From Thermoleophilia bacterium (GTDB taxonomy: Bacteria > Actinomycetota > Thermoleophilia > Gaiellales > Gaiellaceae), in the NCBI GenBank assembly GCA_014534155.1, contig JACVSB010000134.1:1-5415 (forward strand): a stretch of 5,415 bases of DNA, given 5' to 3'. Shown in pieces: positions 4,626-5,415 of this stretch (position 1 is its first letter; each line of letters begins with the position of its first letter). Below the pieces are notes generated by a model, which saw only the letters and a program-made list of their open reading frames with translations, did no database searches and was not told the DNA's origin. The translations under genes were made by a program, and so were the position numbers.

Positions 4626-5415
4626 GTGAACCGGCTCGCGCAGGAGACCAGCCCCTACCTGATCCAGCACGCCGACAACCCGGTCGACTGGTACCCCTGG
4701 GGCGACGAGGCGTTCGCCCGCGCCCGCGCCGAGGACAAGCCGATCCTCCTCTCCGTCGGCTACGCCGCGTGCCACTGGTGCCACGTGATGGAGCACGAAT
4801 CGTTCGAGGACGAGGAGACGGCCCGGCTCATGAACGAGCACTTCGTCTCCGTGAAGGTCGACCGCGAGGAGCGTCCGGACGTGGACGGCCTCTACATGGA
4901 GGCGGTCGTCGCCCTGACGCAGCACGGGGGCTGGCCCATGACGGTCTTCCTGACGCCGGACGGCCGCCCGTTCTGGGGCGGGACGTACTTCCCGCCCGAA
5001 CCGAGATTCGGCATGCCCAGCTTTCGTCAGGTCCTCACCTCGATCGCGGAGGTCTACCGGACGCGGCGCGGCGAGCTCGACCGCCAGGCGGCGGCCCTGA
5101 CGGACGCGCTTCGCAAGGCCAGCGAGCAGCCTCCTTCCGCCGAGCCGCTGACAACGGGGCTCCTCTCCGGCGCCCTCGCCACCCTGCGCAGCCAGTTCGA
5201 CCACGTCAACGGAGGCTTCGGAGGCGCCCCGAAGTTCCCCCCGGCCTCGACCCTGGAGCTCCTCCTTCGCCTCCACGTCCGCGGGGCAGCGGACGACGCG
5301 CTCGCGATGGCGCGGCTGACGCTCGACCGCATGGCTGCAGGAGGGATGTACGACCAGGTCGGGGGCGGCTTCCACCGCTATTCCGTGGACGCGGTCTGGC
5401 TCGTCCCGCACTTCG
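4626..5415 (+). CDS. DUF255/YyaL-family thioredoxin-fold protein, N-terminal part
   Basis: The first 263 residues of a protein whose family is usually about 650-700 aa; the rest lies past the right edge. Family hallmarks are continuous. [24 protein letters not shown] lies at the start. The thioredoxin-like domain spans about 1-160 with a CHWC motif at 49-52, followed by [10 protein letters not shown], then VDREERPD (78-85) and [13 protein letters not shown] (101-113). [16 protein letters not shown] (191-206) and [10 protein letters not shown] (246-255) begin the alpha/alpha-barrel part that resembles sugar-processing enzymes. Bacterial members include Bacillus YyaL and the human relative is SPATA20; their biochemical role is not settled. 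Nothing is missing in the visible part. The GTG at 4626 gives the standard family N-terminus. It is preceded by a TATGGT box suggesting leaderless expression, so it is probably independent of the membrane protein gene 40 nt upstream. Confidence 0.93.
   Translation, partial: MNRLAQETSPYLIQHADNPVDWYPWGDEAFARARAEDKPILLSVGYAACHWCHVMEHESFEDEETARLMNEHFVSVKVDREERPDVDGLYMEAVVALTQHGGWPMTVFLTPDGRPFWGGTYFPPEPRFGMPSFRQVLTSIAEVYRTRRGELDRQAAALTDALRKASEQPPSAEPLTTGLLSGALATLRSQFDHVNGGFGGAPKFPPASTLELLLRLHVRGAADDALAMARLTLDRMAAGGMYDQVGGGFHRYSVDAVWLVPHF

Noticed and set aside
4615..4629. ATG at 4615 as a start before the DUF255 gene
   Set aside because: The frame runs ATG GTG GGA GCG TGA and stops after four codons; the real protein starts at the GTG at 4626.
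4554..5411. Long minus-strand open frame opposite the DUF255 gene (285 codons)
   Set aside because: The plus strand has continuous family hallmarks ([23 protein letters not shown]). The minus frame shows only compositional bias.

Overview
The window is very GC-rich, has almost no non-coding space, and mixes GTG and ATG starts with both Shine-Dalgarno-led and apparently leaderless genes. This fits a high-GC actinobacterium. The small membrane proteins and promoter style remind me of the class Thermoleophilia, but that placement is inference from memory and not something the sequence proves.

Layout. On the minus strand, reading right to left, there is an NrtR-like regulator (Nudix-like domain plus winged helix, 3512-2817), a 96-aa single-span membrane protein (2820-2530) and an 88-aa three-span membrane protein (2526-2260). 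These are packed by a 4-nt ATGA overlap and a 3-nt gap. After about 90 nt come a membrane diguanylate cyclase (2172-337, HAMP-GAF-GGDEF) and then a small acidic protein of unknown function that runs off the left edge (239-1). On the plus strand are a nicotinamidase of the isochorismatase superfamily (3553-4101), a 136-aa multi-span membrane protein (4175-4585), and the first 263 residues of a DUF255/YyaL-type thioredoxin-fold protein that runs off the right edge (4626-5415).

The most interesting part is the 40-nt divergent spacer between the NrtR-like gene and the nicotinamidase gene (3513-3552). NrtR proteins are known ADP-ribose-responsive repressors of NAD metabolism, and nicotinamidase (PncA) makes nicotinate for NAD salvage. 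The spacer holds two opposed promoters whose -10 elements coincide. An imperfect inverted repeat (GTTTTCG-N9-CGCAAAC) is centred on that shared -10. The simplest reading is an autoregulated NAD-salvage switch in which one operator shuts both directions, with two uncharacterised membrane proteins carried in the regulator's own operon.

Secondary regulatory signals are a perfect 9-bp dyad centred on a TACAAT -10 ahead of the left-edge gene, a 13-bp hairpin over the stop codon of the cyclase gene, and a sigma-28 (FliA)-like promoter just ahead of the preferred start of the cyclase. Spacers are all shorter than 100 nt. I see no tRNA, rRNA, CRISPR, insertion sequence or sign of recent transfer.
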